This document shows, one piece after another, positions 7,616 through 15,525 of a stretch of 64,000 bases of DNA. The translations under genes were made by a program, and so were the position numbers. Below the pieces are notes generated by a model. That model did no database searches and had not been told where the DNA came from. It saw only the letters and a list, made by a program, of their open reading frames with translations. Each line of letters begins with the position of its first letter. Positions within the stretch are counted from its first letter, which is position 1. This stretch comes from Klenkia soli (GTDB lineage: Bacteria; Actinomycetota; Actinomycetes; Mycobacteriales; Geodermatophilaceae), in the NCBI RefSeq assembly GCF_900103975.1, contig NZ_FNIR01000007.1, positions 225,725 through 289,724 of the forward strand, written 5' to 3'.

Positions 7616-8379
7616 GGCTGACCGGCGCCCCGGGTGGCGATCACGTGCAGGCCGGTCGCGACGTCGCGGTAGGGCGAGACGCCGGCCAGCTCCAGCTCGA
7701 GGCGACGGAGGGCCTCGGGGTCGGCACCCGAGCTGGACTCGAGCAGGTCGGCCACGACGGACACCCCGCGCCACTCCCCCGCCTCCAGCCCGGCCCCGTG
7801 CACCAGCGCCAGCAGCTCGTCGGGGCTGAACCGACGGCGGGCTGCCCGGGTGCGCGAGCGGGCCGGGGCGGGGTCGCGGTCGTCGAGCAGCGCCCGCGCC
7901 TCGACCGGGTGGCCGCCCAGCGCCCGGGCGAGCACCGCCCCGGCCCGGTTGGCCGCGGTGACGCTCAACCGACCACCGGGGCGCAGGGCCGCGGTGATGC
8001 CGGCCAGCGTGGTGGCCGGGTCGTCGACGACCTCGAGGACGGCGTGCACGAGCGCGAGGTCGTAGCCGGCATCCGGGCCCCGGACGGAGCCGAGCTGGTC
8101 GGCGTCGCCCTGCACGCCGTGCACCCGCCCGGCGACACCGGCGAGGTCCGCGCGACGACGGAGGGTCGCCAGGGCGTCGGCCGAGGTGTCGACGACGGTG
8201 ACCGTGTGGCCCAGCTGGGCCAGCGGGACCGCGAACACCCCGGCCCCACCGCCCACGTCGAGCACCTGCAGCGGGCCACCGCCGACCAGCGGGTCGAGCG
8301 CGGCCCAGACCGCGGCGGCTCGGACCGGGGGCTCGGCGAGGCCGGCCGGCGCGGCGGGCGGGTTCTCGGGCTGGGGCAC
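7612..8379 (-). CDS. Class I SAM-dependent methyltransferase
   Basis: About 255 residues. The SAM motif LQVLDVGGGAGVFAVPLAQLG, VVDTSADAL, the GDADQLG motif II and VHAVLEVVDDP are all present. The C-terminal RRRFSPDELLALVHGAGLEAGEWRG is shared with the CmoA/UbiE-like group often found in Actinobacteria beside DNA-repair genes. GTG 8379 is taken as start; sequence upstream is not conserved-looking. Substrate unknown. Confidence 0.85.
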   Translation of the reverse strand: MPQPENPPAAPAGLAEPPVRAAAVWAALDPLVGGGPLQVLDVGGGAGVFAVPLAQLGHTVTVVDTSADALATLRRRADLAGVAGRVHGVQGDADQLGSVRGPDAGYDLALVHAVLEVVDDPATTLAGITAALRPGGRLSVTAANRAGAVLARALGGHPVEARALLDDRDPAPARSRTRAARRRFSPDELLALVHGAGLEAGEWRGVSVVADLLESSSGADPEALRRLELELAGVSPYRDVATGLHVIATRGAGQP

Positions 8380-8414
8380 CCTCGCGACCCTAGACGGCAC
8401 CCGCCGCGGACGCG

Positions 8415-9164
8415 TCAGCCCCGGCGTACCGCCCGCAGGACGGCGTCGCGGACGCTCATCAGCTGGCCCTCGGGGCCGGGCGGGAAGACCGCCTCGCGGG
8501 TGGGGTCGGTGGCGCTGACCTCCCAGGTGTCGTCGAGTGCCAGACCATCGGCCATCTCCTGGGCGGTGGCGAAGAGGTCGGCGGTGAACGGGGTGCCCTC
8601 GCCGGCGTGGCTGTCGGCGTGGTGCGCGGTGATCAGCAGGGTGCCGCCGGGGGCCACCGCGCCGGCGAGCTTGCGGTGGAAGGCGCCCAGCTCGGGCCGC
8701 GGGAACTGCAGGAAGGAGGCGGTGACCAGGTCGTAGGCGCCGGCCGGCGGGGTCCAGTCGCTGCGGCCGTCGGCCTGCTCCCAGGTGATGGCCTCGCCCA
8801 CCCCCGCGGACCCGGCGGCCTGGCGCGCCCGGTCCAACGCCACCGGCGAGACGTCGGAGGCGGTGACCTGCCACCCGCGGGAGGCCAACCAGATGGCGTC
8901 GCCGCCCTCGCCGCAGCCGACGTCCAGCGCCCGGCCGGGGGTCAGCTCGGCGGCCGCCTCGACCAGCCGCTGGTTGGCGTTGCCCGACCAGATCGGCCGT
9001 TCGCGGTAGCGGTCGTCCCAGAAGCTCTCGGTGAACCACTCAGCCGGGTCGGTCTCCTGCCAGGCCGCCATCTGCCCGGCGTCCCCGTGCTGGTGGGCGC
9101 CGCGCTCGTGCCCGCCGTGCTGGTCGGTGCCGTGGTCGTGGTCGTGGGGGTGCTGCGTCGCCAT
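8415..9164 (-). CDS. Class I methyltransferase with His-rich N-terminus
   Basis: A 249-residue methyltransferase starting at ATG 9164. The first ~30 residues are packed with histidine and acidic residues (HPHDHDHGTDQHGGHERG), a pattern seen in metal-binding tails. Then comes FWDDRYRERPIWSGNANQRLVE, typical of a TehB-like actinobacterial group, and the SAM loop ALDVGCGEGGDAIWLA. The His tract suggests Ni, Zn or other metal sensing or storage, or a metalloid substrate as in TehB (tellurite). A longer start at 9236 is possible but adds no recognisable sequence. Confidence 0.83.
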   Translation of the reverse strand: MATQHPHDHDHGTDQHGGHERGAHQHGDAGQMAAWQETDPAEWFTESFWDDRYRERPIWSGNANQRLVEAAAELTPGRALDVGCGEGGDAIWLASRGWQVTASDVSPVALDRARQAAGSAGVGEAITWEQADGRSDWTPPAGAYDLVTASFLQFPRPELGAFHRKLAGAVAPGGTLLITAHHADSHAGEGTPFTADLFATAQEMADGLALDDTWEVSATDPTREAVFPPGPEGQLMSVRDAVLRAVRRG

Positions 9165-9232
9165 GCCACGACTCTCGGTCAGGCCCGGCAGGTGGGCAAG
9201 CATCCGTGCCGATCCGGCAAAGCGCCGGCCGC

Positions 9233-9712
9233 TCACACCGACCGCAGGGGTGACACCCGCGCCGGCGGTGCCGGCCGGGCCGCCTCGGCCGAGACCGGCC
9301 GACCCAGGGTGGTCTCGACGACCGCCAGGAACGCCGTGGCGTCACGGACCAGGTCGTCGGCCTCCCGTTCGGTGACCGCGGAGGACAGCCCCGCCTCGGC
9401 GGCCGCCCGCTTGGCCGCCCCGGCGGCGAAGAAGGCGGCCCACTCCCCCAGCTCGGGGGCGACCTGGCCGATGAGCACCCAGGCGCTGCGCGGGCGACGG
9501 CGGCCGGACTCGGGCCGGGTGCGGGCGGCCAGGACGGCGGCGGCCCCCCGCAGCGCCGCCAGGTGCGCAGTCGCGTAGCGCCACCCGGCATCGCGGCAGG
9601 CCGCCGCCTCGGCCAGCCCGCGGTGGGCCTGCCCGAGCAGCTGCGACGCCGCCGGTGGCAACGGCGGGGTGAGCTCGAGCTGGGCGGGCGAGAGGACCCG
9701 GACGGCGCCCAT
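9233..9712 (-). CDS. SAV_6107-like HEPN domain protein
   Basis: A 159-residue, alanine-rich all-helical protein of the SAV_6107 HEPN type. Landmarks are LGQAHRGLAEAAACRDAGWRYATAHLAALRGAAA and WVLIGQVAPELGEWAAFF. HEPN proteins include RNases and toxin partners, though this subgroup is uncharacterised and a canonical R-x4-6-H catalytic motif is not evident. Its start overlaps the DUF6504 stop (TGATG), so the pair is co-translated from a promoter bearing a LexA box. Confidence 0.75.
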   Translation of the reverse strand: MGAVRVLSPAQLELTPPLPPAASQLLGQAHRGLAEAAACRDAGWRYATAHLAALRGAAAVLAARTRPESGRRRPRSAWVLIGQVAPELGEWAAFFAAGAAKRAAAEAGLSSAVTEREADDLVRDATAFLAVVETTLGRPVSAEAARPAPPARVSPLRSV

Positions 9713-10020
9713 CAGTCGTGCACCCGGACCAGCAGCCACCGGTCGCCGGCCGGCTCCCACGACAGGTCGAACACCCCGGCGAAGGTGCTCCGGGACCGAC
9801 CCGCGCGCACCGCCTCGATCCGCCACACGTGGCGCTGGGCCACCGGGGCGCCCGCGGCCGCGCCGCGCCACCACGGGTCGGGCTCGACCCGGTGGTCGAT
9901 CAGCTCGCCCACCTCGTAGCGACCCTGACCCCGCCAGAACCGGATCGGACCACCGGGCCCCCGCTCGACCCGCACCTGCTCCTCGGTCCGCTCGTCCGTG
10001 CCCACCAGCACTCCGCTCAC
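9712..10020 (-). CDS. DUF6504 family protein, SOS-linked
   Basis: A 102-residue protein with the DUF6504 pattern: GGPIRFWRGQGRYEVGELIDHRVEPDPWWR followed by HVWRIEA and the C-terminal FDLSWEPAGDRWLLVRVHD. Known members are small beta-rich proteins often encoded next to Y-family polymerase or DnaE2-type mutagenesis genes in Actinobacteria. GTG 10020 is preceded by GGAGG at five bases; GTG 10023 is also possible. A LexA box lies 47 bases upstream. Function unknown, probably in the DNA-damage response. Confidence 0.78.
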   Translation of the reverse strand: MSGVLVGTDERTEEQVRVERGPGGPIRFWRGQGRYEVGELIDHRVEPDPWWRGAAAGAPVAQRHVWRIEAVRAGRSRSTFAGVFDLSWEPAGDRWLLVRVHD

Positions 10021-10066
10021 CACGGCCTCCGCACTCCCCGTCCCGCGACCGGCGACCCCACCGGCC

Positions 10067-10086
10067 GTTCGAACGCACGTTCGAAC
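10067..10086. promoter_or_regulatory. LexA (SOS) box upstream of DUF6504-HEPN
   Basis: GTTCGAAC-GCAC-GTTCGAAC is an exact inverted repeat containing CGAAC-N4-GTTCG at 10070-10083. On the minus strand it follows a TTGACG -35 (10121-10116) and a plausible TGTTCT -10 (10098-10093) at 17-bp spacing, placing the operator at the start site. A weaker relative, CGAACACCTGTTCC, is at 10131-10144. Confidence 0.88.
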
Positions 10087-10221
10087 ACGTCGAGAACACC
10101 ACGCCCGCACCCCGCCGTCAAGGCGACACCCGAACACCTGTTCCCCTGCACACGAGGAGCAGACCACCGACCACCGACACTTCCGCCCCGTCCCGTCGGT
10201 CCCCCGCCCTACGGTGCCTGC

Positions 10222-10929
10222 GTGACCCTCGACCACCTCGCCCTGCTGCAGCACGGCACCGCGTCCCTCGCCGAGCTCCTGGCCTCGGCCGACCTCGCGG
10301 CGCCGGTGCCGTCCTGCCCGGGCTGGTCGCTGGCCGACCTGGGCCGGCACACCGGGTCGGTCCACCTGTGGGCCCGCGAGGCGCTGCGCGGCGACCGGGC
10401 CCCCGACGAGCAGCCCGGCCCGGCCGACGACGCCGCCGTCCCCGCCTTCTACGCGGACGCGGCCGGGTTGCTGCTGGAGGCGCTGCGCACCACCCCGCCC
10501 ACCACCCCCTGCTGGACCCTCGACCGCACCGACCGCACCGCGGCCTCCTGGTCGCGGCGCCAGGCGCACGAGGTGACGCTGCACCACCACGACGCCACGA
10601 GCGCCCTCGGCGAGCCGGCCGCCATCCCGGCCCCGGTCGCCCTCGACGGGGTCGACGAGGTGCTGGGCCTGTTCCTGCCGCGCCAGGTCCGCCTCGGCCG
10701 GGTCACCGCGACCGACGACGTGGTGCACCTGACGCCCGCCGAGTCCGGTGCCGTGCTGCCGGTCGGTACCGGCGACCTCGCGGCCGCCCCCGTCGGCACG
10801 GTCGCCGGGCCGGCCGAGGCGCTGCTCCTCCTCCTGTGGCGTCGGATCACCCCCTCCGACGACCGGGTGGAGATCCGCGGTGACCGCAGCGCCGTCGCGG
10901 CGGTGCTCGACCGCCCGCTCACCCCGTGA
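10222..10929 (+). CDS. Maleylpyruvate isomerase family mycothiol-dependent protein
   Basis: A 235-residue DinB-superfamily metal-binding protein of the actinobacterial maleylpyruvate isomerase type (TIGR03083-like). VPSCPGWSLADLGRHTGSVHLWA holds the first metal-ligand histidine, and the QAHEVTLHHHDA segment supplies the others. The C-terminal half resembles the SCP2-like MDMPI domain. GTG 10222 follows a TACGGT hexamer (10210-10215) by six bases, suggesting a leaderless transcript. Mycothiol- or thiol-dependent isomerase or transferase activity is inferred; the substrate is unknown. Confidence 0.85.
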   Translation: MTLDHLALLQHGTASLAELLASADLAAPVPSCPGWSLADLGRHTGSVHLWAREALRGDRAPDEQPGPADDAAVPAFYADAAGLLLEALRTTPPTTPCWTLDRTDRTAASWSRRQAHEVTLHHHDATSALGEPAAIPAPVALDGVDEVLGLFLPRQVRLGRVTATDDVVHLTPAESGAVLPVGTGDLAAAPVGTVAGPAEALLLLLWRRITPSDDRVEIRGDRSAVAAVLDRPLTP

Positions 10930-11624
10930 CCGGGCGAGCCCCCCGCACCCCGGCCGACCTCGAGGCCCGCACCCGGCAGGCCTACGACGCCGTCGCCGGG
11001 GCCTACGCCCGGCTGCTGGCCGACGACCTGGCGGGGGCGCCGTGGGACCGCGCGGTGCTCGCCGCCTTCGCCGAGGCCATGCCGCCCGGGCCGGTGCTGG
11101 ACGCCGGGTGCGGGCCCGGCCGCATCACCGCCCACCTGGCCGGCCTCGGCCTGGACGCCCGTGGCCTGGACCTGTCGCCCCGGATGGTGGCGATCGCCCG
11201 GCGCACGCACCCGTCGTTGCGGTTCGTCGTCGGCTCGCTGACCGACCTGCCCGAGCCCGACGCCGGCCTGGCCGGAGCCCTGGCCTGGTACTCGCTCATC
11301 CACCTCGACCGGGCCGGCCGGGCAGACGCGCTGGCCGACCTGCACCGGGTGCTCGCCCCCGGCGGTCTGCTGCTGACCGCCTTCCAGGTCGGCACCGACC
11401 ACCTGCGCCGCACCTCGGCCTACGGGCACCCGGTGCGGCTGGACGTCTGGCGACTGGACCCCGCCGACCTCACCGACCAGCTGCGGGCCGCCGGCTTCGA
11501 ACTGGTCGACCGGTGGGACCGGCCGCCGTCCCGCCGCGAGACCACCCCGCAGACCGCACTGCTGGCCCGGGCCGCGCCTCGGCGTGCGGAACCGGCCCCC
11601 GAGGGGGACAGTCGTTGCCCGTGA
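10926..11624 (+). CDS. Class I SAM-dependent methyltransferase
   Basis: A 232-residue methyltransferase with a GTGA overlap on the gene before. It has TRQAYDAVAGAYARLL, the SAM loop VLDAGCGPGRITAHLAGLG, DLSPRMVAIAR and the usual LAPGGLLLTAFQ strand. It may act with the mycothiol-type enzyme or the peptide transporter that flank it, but nothing specific is indicated. Confidence 0.86.
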   Translation: MTGRAPRTPADLEARTRQAYDAVAGAYARLLADDLAGAPWDRAVLAAFAEAMPPGPVLDAGCGPGRITAHLAGLGLDARGLDLSPRMVAIARRTHPSLRFVVGSLTDLPEPDAGLAGALAWYSLIHLDRAGRADALADLHRVLAPGGLLLTAFQVGTDHLRRTSAYGHPVRLDVWRLDPADLTDQLRAAGFELVDRWDRPPSRRETTPQTALLARAAPRRAEPAPEGDSRCP

Positions 11625-13084
11625 CAACCGCCAAGACCGCGGCCGCCCCGGCCGAGAAGACCTTCCTGGGCCAGCCGCGCGGCCTGGTGCACCTGTTCGG
11701 CGTGGAGATGTGGGAGCGGTTCAGCTTCTACGGCATGCAGGCGATCCTGCTGTACTACCTCTCCTACTCCGTCGCCGACGGCGGGTTGGGCATCACCACC
11801 TCGACGGCGGCCAGCATCGTGGGCGCCTACGGCGGCACCGTCTACCTGTCCACGATCGTCGGCGGCTGGGTCGCCGACCGGCTGCTGGGCCCCGAGCGGG
11901 TGCTGTTCTGGTCGGCCGTGGTCGTCATGGCCGGGCACGTCGCGCTGTCGCTGGTCCCCGGGCTGGCCGGGGTCGGCGTCGGCCTGGTGCTCATCGCCCT
12001 GGGCAGCGGTGGCGTCAAGGCCACCGCGACCACCCTGGTGGGGCTGCTCTACAGCGCCGACGACGTCCGCCGCGACGCCGGGTTCTCCGTCTTCTACCTG
12101 GGCATCAACGTCGGCGCCCTGGCCGGCCCGCTCCTGACGGGCCTGGCGCAGTCCACCGTCGGCTTCCACCTCGGGTTCGGGCTCGCCGCGGTCGGCATGG
12201 CGGCGGGGCTGGTGCAGTACGCCGTCGGCCGGCGTGGGCTCGAGGGCACCGGGCGCGAGGTCCCGTCCCCGCTGCCCGCGGCCGAGCGCGCGCGGTGGAT
12301 CAGCGGCGCGGCCGTCGGCGTGCTGCTGCTGGTCGGGCTGGCCCTGACCGGGGTCATCCGCGCCGAGCGGCTGGCCACGATCGTGGTCTGGGTCTGCGTG
12401 GTGGTGTCGATCGGCTACTTCGCCCAGCTGCTGCGCAGCGCCCGCATCGACCGCACCGAGCGCCGGCGGGTGCTGGCCTTCATCCCGATGTTCGTGGCCA
12501 GCGTGGCGTTCTGGTCGCTCTACCAGCAGCAGTCGACCGTGGTCGCCCTCTACGCCGACAGCCAGCTCGACCGCGACCTGTTCGGCTGGACGGTGCCGGC
12601 GTCCTGGGTGCAGTCGATCAACCCGGTCTTCATCATCCTGCTGTCCGGCGTCTTCGCCGCGCTCTGGACCCGGCTCGGCCCGCGGCAGCCCTCCACCCCG
12701 GTCAAGTTCGCGGCCGGCACGGCGATCATGGGGCTCGCGTTCCTGCTCTTCCTGCCGATGGCCGGCTCCGGCCCGGGGGGTGCCCCGCTGCTGGGCCTGG
12801 TCGGCGTCCTGCTGGTGTTCACCGTGGCCGAGCTGCTGCTCTCGCCGGTCGGCCTGTCGCTGTCGACGAAGCTCGCACCGGCCGCCTACCGCACCCAGAT
12901 GGTGGCGCTGTGGTTCCTGTCCACCGCGATCGGCACCTCGCTGGCCGGGGTGTTCGCCGGGAAGTACGACCCGGACACCCAGGTCGCCTACTTCGGCACG
13001 CTGGGCGGGATCGCCGTCGTGCTCGGCCTGGTGCTGGCGCTGGCCACCCCGTTCATCCGGAGGTTGATGTCCGGGGTCCGATGA
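11621..13084 (+). CDS. POT family proton-coupled oligopeptide transporter
   Basis: A ~487-residue major-facilitator protein of the POT/PTR2 family importing di- and tripeptides with protons. EMWERFSFYG is the ExxERFxYY proton-coupling motif in helix 1, and GAYGGTVYLSTIVGGWVADR is the PTR2 signature. About 12-14 membrane segments are visible. GTG 11621 gives a GTGA overlap with the methyltransferase stop; TTG 11615 in the same frame has better spacing to GAGGGGG and may be the true start. A hairpin follows the stop. Confidence 0.9.
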   Translation: MTTAKTAAAPAEKTFLGQPRGLVHLFGVEMWERFSFYGMQAILLYYLSYSVADGGLGITTSTAASIVGAYGGTVYLSTIVGGWVADRLLGPERVLFWSAVVVMAGHVALSLVPGLAGVGVGLVLIALGSGGVKATATTLVGLLYSADDVRRDAGFSVFYLGINVGALAGPLLTGLAQSTVGFHLGFGLAAVGMAAGLVQYAVGRRGLEGTGREVPSPLPAAERARWISGAAVGVLLLVGLALTGVIRAERLATIVVWVCVVVSIGYFAQLLRSARIDRTERRRVLAFIPMFVASVAFWSLYQQQSTVVALYADSQLDRDLFGWTVPASWVQSINPVFIILLSGVFAALWTRLGPRQPSTPVKFAAGTAIMGLAFLLFLPMAGSGPGGAPLLGLVGVLLVFTVAELLLSPVGLSLSTKLAPAAYRTQMVALWFLSTAIGTSLAGVFAGKYDPDTQVAYFGTLGGIAVVLGLVLALATPFIRRLMSGVR

Positions 13085-13093
13085 GTCTGCCGC

Positions 13094-13127
13094 CGGGTCG
13101 GGGTCCCGTCCGGGAGACCCCGACCCG
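13094..13127. terminator. Hairpin terminator after the POT transporter
   Basis: CGGGTCGGGGTC pairs with GACCCCGACCCG (12-bp perfect stem, ten-base loop) ten bases past the transporter stop and just before the RBS of the next gene. Confidence 0.7.
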
Positions 13128-13138
13128 AGGAGGACCTC

Positions 13139-13705
13139 GTGCGACCGATCGTGATCACCCAGAACATCACCCTGGACGGCGTCGTGGACGGCGAGCAGGG
13201 CTGGTTCGACGTCACCGCCGACACCGAGCACGGCCGCGAGCTCGCGGCAGCCACCGCCGATTTCGCGGCGAGGTCGGACGCCTTCCTGTGCGGCCGGACG
13301 ACGTTCGAGGAGATGCGCGGGTTCTGGCCGAAGCAGCACGACGACCGCACCGGGGTGACCGAGCACCTGGACCGGGTGCAGAAGTACGTCGTCTCCTCGA
13401 GCCTGCAGGACCCGGGGTGGGCGGGCACGACGGTGCTGCGCGGGGGCGACGGCCTGGCCGGTGAGGTCCGCGGCCTGGCCGAGCAGGACGGCGCGGACGT
13501 CGTGCTGACCGGGAGCATCGCGCTGGGCCACGACCTGCTGCGGCTCGGGCTGGTGGACGAGCTGCGGCTGTTCACCTACCCGGTGGTGCTGGGCCGCGGC
13601 CGCCGGCTGTTCCCGGAGGGCCTCGACCTGCGGCTGGACCTGCAGGAGGAGCGTCGGTTCGGCAGCGGGGTGGTGCTGCTGCGCTACGCCGTCGGCCGCG
13701 GCTGA
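13139..13705 (+). CDS. Dihydrofolate reductase/RibD-like family protein
   Basis: A 188-residue protein of the RibD C-terminal (DHFR-like) family that binds NADPH. It shows ITQNITLDGVVDGEQGWF, the FLCGRTTFEEMRGFW loop, VLTGSIALGHDLLRLGLVDELRLFTYPVVLGRGRRLF. GTG start with a strong GAGGAGG ribosome-binding site. Reductase activity is likely; the substrate is unknown. Its end overlaps the end of the convergent Fic gene by 22 bases. Confidence 0.87.
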   Translation: MRPIVITQNITLDGVVDGEQGWFDVTADTEHGRELAAATADFAARSDAFLCGRTTFEEMRGFWPKQHDDRTGVTEHLDRVQKYVVSSSLQDPGWAGTTVLRGGDGLAGEVRGLAEQDGADVVLTGSIALGHDLLRLGLVDELRLFTYPVVLGRGRRLFPEGLDLRLDLQEERRFGSGVVLLRYAVGRG

Positions 13706-14895
13706 CCGCGCCGGCCCGACCGGGCGGCGAACGCGTCGAGGGCCTCGAGCACCTCGCCGGCCTGCCACATCCGGTTCCGCCGACGACCGGTGAACTCGGT
13801 GACCACCCCGGCCGCCTCCAGCGGGGCCAGGGCGCGGACGACGTTCTGCGCCGGCACCCCCAGCTCCCGGGTGACCGCGGCGGCGTCGACGACGGGCTGG
13901 CGCACCAGCAGGTCGGCGACCCGCCAGGCGGCGGCGTCCGAGCGGGCCCGGACGACGTCGTCCCAGCCGGCGCGGACGGCCCGCAGCTGCTGGACCAGCT
14001 CCGCCGCGTTCGTGATGGCCGCCAGGGTGCCCCGGGTGAAGGCCGTGACGACGGGGTCGAGCTCGCCGCGCCGGTACGCGGTCAGTGCGTCGAAGTACCC
14101 CTCGACGTCGACCAGCAGGCCCGCCGAGACCGGCACGGTGACCGCCCGGGTGACCCCGTGGTGGCGCAGCAGGCAGTGCACCAGTGCGCGACCGGTGCGG
14201 CCGTTGCCGTCGGGGAAGGGGTGGATGGTCTCGAACTGGGCGTGGGCGACGGCGGCCAGCACGAGCGGGGCGGTGTCGGTGCGGACGGCGAACCGGCTGA
14301 GGTCGGCGACCAGCTCGGGGACGTCGGCGGCCACGGGCGCCACGTACTCGGCCCCGTGCGGGCCGTAGGAGCTGCCCCCCACCCACACCTGCTCGCGGCG
14401 CCACCGCCCGGCGATGTCCGGATCGGTGTCGCGCAGGAGGGCTTCGTGCATCGCCAGGACGGCGGCCGGCGTCGGCGCCTCCGACAGCTCGAGGGCGGCC
14501 TGCATGGCCGCGACGTTGCCCACCACGGCCTCGGCGTTGCGGGTCGAGGGCGAGCCGAGCTCGGCGACGGCGATCGCCCGGGCGCCGGAGGTCAGCTGCT
14601 CGATGCGCGAGGACGACGCGGACTCCGTGCGCAGCAGGACGGCGGCGAACGGGGCGACCTCGGCGCCCATGCGGGCGTCGAAGCGGGCGATCTCGGCGAC
14701 GGCGTCCTCGGCGGCGCGCAGCACGGGACCGCTGACCTGCGGCACCAGGTCGGCGATCGTCGGGACCACGGCGGCGCGGTAGGGCCCCGCGTGGCGGAGG
14801 CGGACCGCCCGGGGAACGACCTCGTCGGGCAGGTTCGGGCGCCACGGCACCTGCCGGGTGCCGATCGGCGGCCAACCGGGTGCAGCTGCGCTCAC
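13684..14895 (-). CDS. Fic family AMPylase-type protein
   Basis: A 403-residue Fic protein, which typically transfers AMP from ATP to Ser/Thr/Tyr of target proteins. The catalytic loop HPFPDGNGRTGR is intact at residues 225-236. An N-terminal inhibitory-helix motif SSSRIE is at 94-99, close to the (S/T)xxxE(G/N) consensus, so the enzyme is probably auto-inhibited. The C-terminal third looks like a winged-helix DNA-binding domain (VVDAAAVTRELGVPAQNVVRAL). TAAGGT lies six bases before GTG 14895, suggesting a leaderless mRNA. No separate antitoxin gene is adjacent. Confidence 0.9.
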   Translation of the reverse strand: MSAAAPGWPPIGTRQVPWRPNLPDEVVPRAVRLRHAGPYRAAVVPTIADLVPQVSGPVLRAAEDAVAEIARFDARMGAEVAPFAAVLLRTESASSSRIEQLTSGARAIAVAELGSPSTRNAEAVVGNVAAMQAALELSEAPTPAAVLAMHEALLRDTDPDIAGRWRREQVWVGGSSYGPHGAEYVAPVAADVPELVADLSRFAVRTDTAPLVLAAVAHAQFETIHPFPDGNGRTGRALVHCLLRHHGVTRAVTVPVSAGLLVDVEGYFDALTAYRRGELDPVVTAFTRGTLAAITNAAELVQQLRAVRAGWDDVVRARSDAAAWRVADLLVRQPVVDAAAVTRELGVPAQNVVRALAPLEAAGVVTEFTGRRRNRMWQAGEVLEALDAFAARSGRRGQPRPTA

Positions 14896-14970
14896 GATGC
14901 GACCTTATACTCACTTGTAGCACATGTGCGAATGATGATCCCGCTGCACTCGGATGGGATGATCGCCGCC

Positions 14971-15453
14971 GTGACGTCGTCCGAGCACCCGATGGTCGCC
15001 CACGTGCAGCAGGTCCTCCGGGACCACGGGGTCACCGGCGAGGTCCGGCACCTGGCCGACGCCGCCCCGACCGCGCAGGCCGCCGCCGACCAGCTGGGCG
15101 TCGAGGTCGGTGCCATCGCCAACAGCCTCGTCTTCGAGGTCGACGGCAACCCGGTGCTGGTGCTGACCAGCGGCGCGCACCGGGTCGACACCGCGAAGGT
15201 GGCCGCGCTGCTCGGCGTCCCGGCCCTCACGAAGGCGTCGGCGTCCTTCGTCCGGGAGCACACCGGGCAGGCCATCGGCGGCGTCGCCCCGGTCGGGCAC
15301 CCCGAGCCGATCGGCACGCTGGTCGACATCACCCTGGCCCGGCACCCGCAGGTGTGGGCTGCAGCCGGCCACCCGCACACCGTCTTCCCGACGACGTACG
15401 ACGAGCTGCTGCGCATCACGGCGGGCACCGCGGCCGAGGTCGACGCCGGCTGA
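14971..15453 (+). CDS. YbaK/EbsC family aminoacyl-tRNA deacylase
   Basis: About 160 residues. YbaK-type proteins hydrolyse mischarged aminoacyl-tRNAs. The family core is seen in AADQLGVEVGAIANSLVFEVDGNPVLVLTSGAHRVD, where NSLVF and the lysine of VDTAKVA match the fold, and VGHPEPIGTLVD. GTG 14971 was preferred because the hexamer GATGAT lies seven bases before it in the same arrangement (TGGGATGATCG) as at 15475; ATG 14959 is in frame and possible. Confidence 0.87.
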   Translation: MTSSEHPMVAHVQQVLRDHGVTGEVRHLADAAPTAQAAADQLGVEVGAIANSLVFEVDGNPVLVLTSGAHRVDTAKVAALLGVPALTKASASFVREHTGQAIGGVAPVGHPEPIGTLVDITLARHPQVWAAAGHPHTVFPTTYDELLRITAGTAAEVDAG

Positions 15454-15489
15454 CCGACGGGGCAGCTCCGGCGGTGGGATGATCGAGCC

Positions 15490-15525
15490 ATGCCGTCCGT
15501 GGACCCCGCAGCACCCGCAGCATGA
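15490..15525 (+). CDS. Eleven-codon leader ORF ahead of the GNAT gene
   Basis: ATG 15490 opens an 11-residue frame (MPSVDPAAPAA) whose TGA overlaps the ATG of the acetyltransferase as ATGA. It lies six bases after a GATGAT hexamer, so translation could begin at the very 5' end of the mRNA and re-initiate on the next gene. The case rests on arrangement alone. Confidence 0.35.
   Translation: MPSVDPAAPAA

Noticed and set aside
10131..10144. Third LexA-like sequence CGAACACCTGTTCC
   Set aside because: One arm has a mismatch in the conserved GTTCG half and it lies away from the plus-strand start; listed only as a weak relative.
11420..14923. A 1,167-codon open frame on the minus strand
   Set aside because: It is antisense to the POT transporter, RibD-like and Fic genes, has low-complexity Arg/Gly/Pro/His sequence, and arises from high GC third positions.
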